A stretch of DNA of 64,000 nucleotides from Heterohyrax brucei. Its lineage: Eukaryota; Chordata; Mammalia; Hyracoidea; Procaviidae. A model generated the notes under the pieces. That model saw only the letters and a list, made by a program, of their open reading frames with translations, was not told where the DNA came from and made no database searches. The stretch spans positions 73,520,351 to 73,584,350 of the forward strand of contig CM053162.1 of the NCBI GenBank assembly GCA_028571685.1, read 5' to 3'. This document shows, one piece after another, positions 63,951-64,000 of the stretch. The translations under genes were made by a program, and so were the position numbers. Numbering within the stretch: position 1 is the first letter of the stretch; every line of letters starts with the position of its first letter.

Positions 63951-64000
63951 AGGAAAGTGCCAACAGAAGGCCTCCCTGCCAAGCTTTTTACTTTGCCAGA

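Larger units (their letters stand above)
45128..64000 (+). other. EXOC6B: EXOC6B intron downstream of the exon (partial)
   Basis: About 18.9 kb of intronic sequence is present. The next coding stretch of the family (beginning FARSGPVPGFQEDTLQ) was not found, so the next exon probably lies beyond 64000. Repeat density is high to about 55.8 kb and falls after that. Confidence 0.75.

Noticed and set aside
1..64000. Search for tRNA, rRNA or snRNA genes
   Set aside because: A- and B-box-like sequences occur only inside AfroSINEs. No cloverleaf with intact arms or other structured RNA gene was recognised by eye.

Overview
The window is nuclear DNA from an afrotherian placental mammal, most likely a paenungulate such as an elephant, hyrax or manatee. 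The diagnosis rests on repeats that I recognise from memory: about 20 copies of the tRNA-derived AfroSINE on both strands, seven copies of the Bov-B-clade RTE retrotransposon of Afrotheria, and L1 elements with a characteristic long 3' UTR. There is no prokaryotic-style gene content. Almost every long open frame is a transposon relic or a tandem repeat without stops.

One protein-coding exon is supported. It is a 142-bp exon on the + strand (44986..45127) with a consensus acceptor, a plausible branch point and a GTAAGC donor. It encodes 47 residues that match the C-terminal part of the exocyst subunit Sec15, and the paralogue-specific residues point to EXOC6B. The rest of the window is the two introns flanking this exon: at least 45 kb upstream and at least 18.8 kb downstream, with no other exon recognised.

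Layout. Positions 1-5.6 kb hold an LTR end, MIR relics and an L1 that was later split by an AfroSINE and by an RTE copy. Positions 5.6-12.4 kb are mostly unassigned intron with MIR, an old L1 and microsatellites. Positions 12.4-20 kb hold RTE 3' fragments, three antisense LTRs and AfroSINEs. Positions 20.8-24.3 kb are a near-complete RTE copy carrying a 40/120-bp minisatellite. Positions 26-33.5 kb hold tandem repeats and an old L1 interrupted by a younger L1 3' end with a perfect target-site duplication. Positions 34.7-36.3 kb hold a SINE-derived minisatellite and L1 and AfroSINE pieces. Positions 36.4-44.7 kb contain nested L1s, an RTE piece with a 113-bp tandem array, a palindromic mariner derivative and a long antisense L1. 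After the exon come an L1 3' end with a 73-bp tandem array (46.2-47.6 kb), a mariner split by an L1 fragment (47.8-49.4 kb), an old LINE-like stretch, a second near-complete RTE copy (52.4-55.8 kb), and a repeat-poorer tail with one solo LTR.

There are no operons or interacting gene sets. The interest lies in transposon biology: nested insertions that can be ordered in time, the SINE-LINE 3'-tail resemblance, several tandem arrays that appear to have been seeded inside transposon copies, and uniform antisense orientation of all RTE copies relative to EXOC6B. I did not find a credible previously undescribed gene system. All repeat family calls are from recognition by eye and need a RepeatMasker run for exact boundaries.
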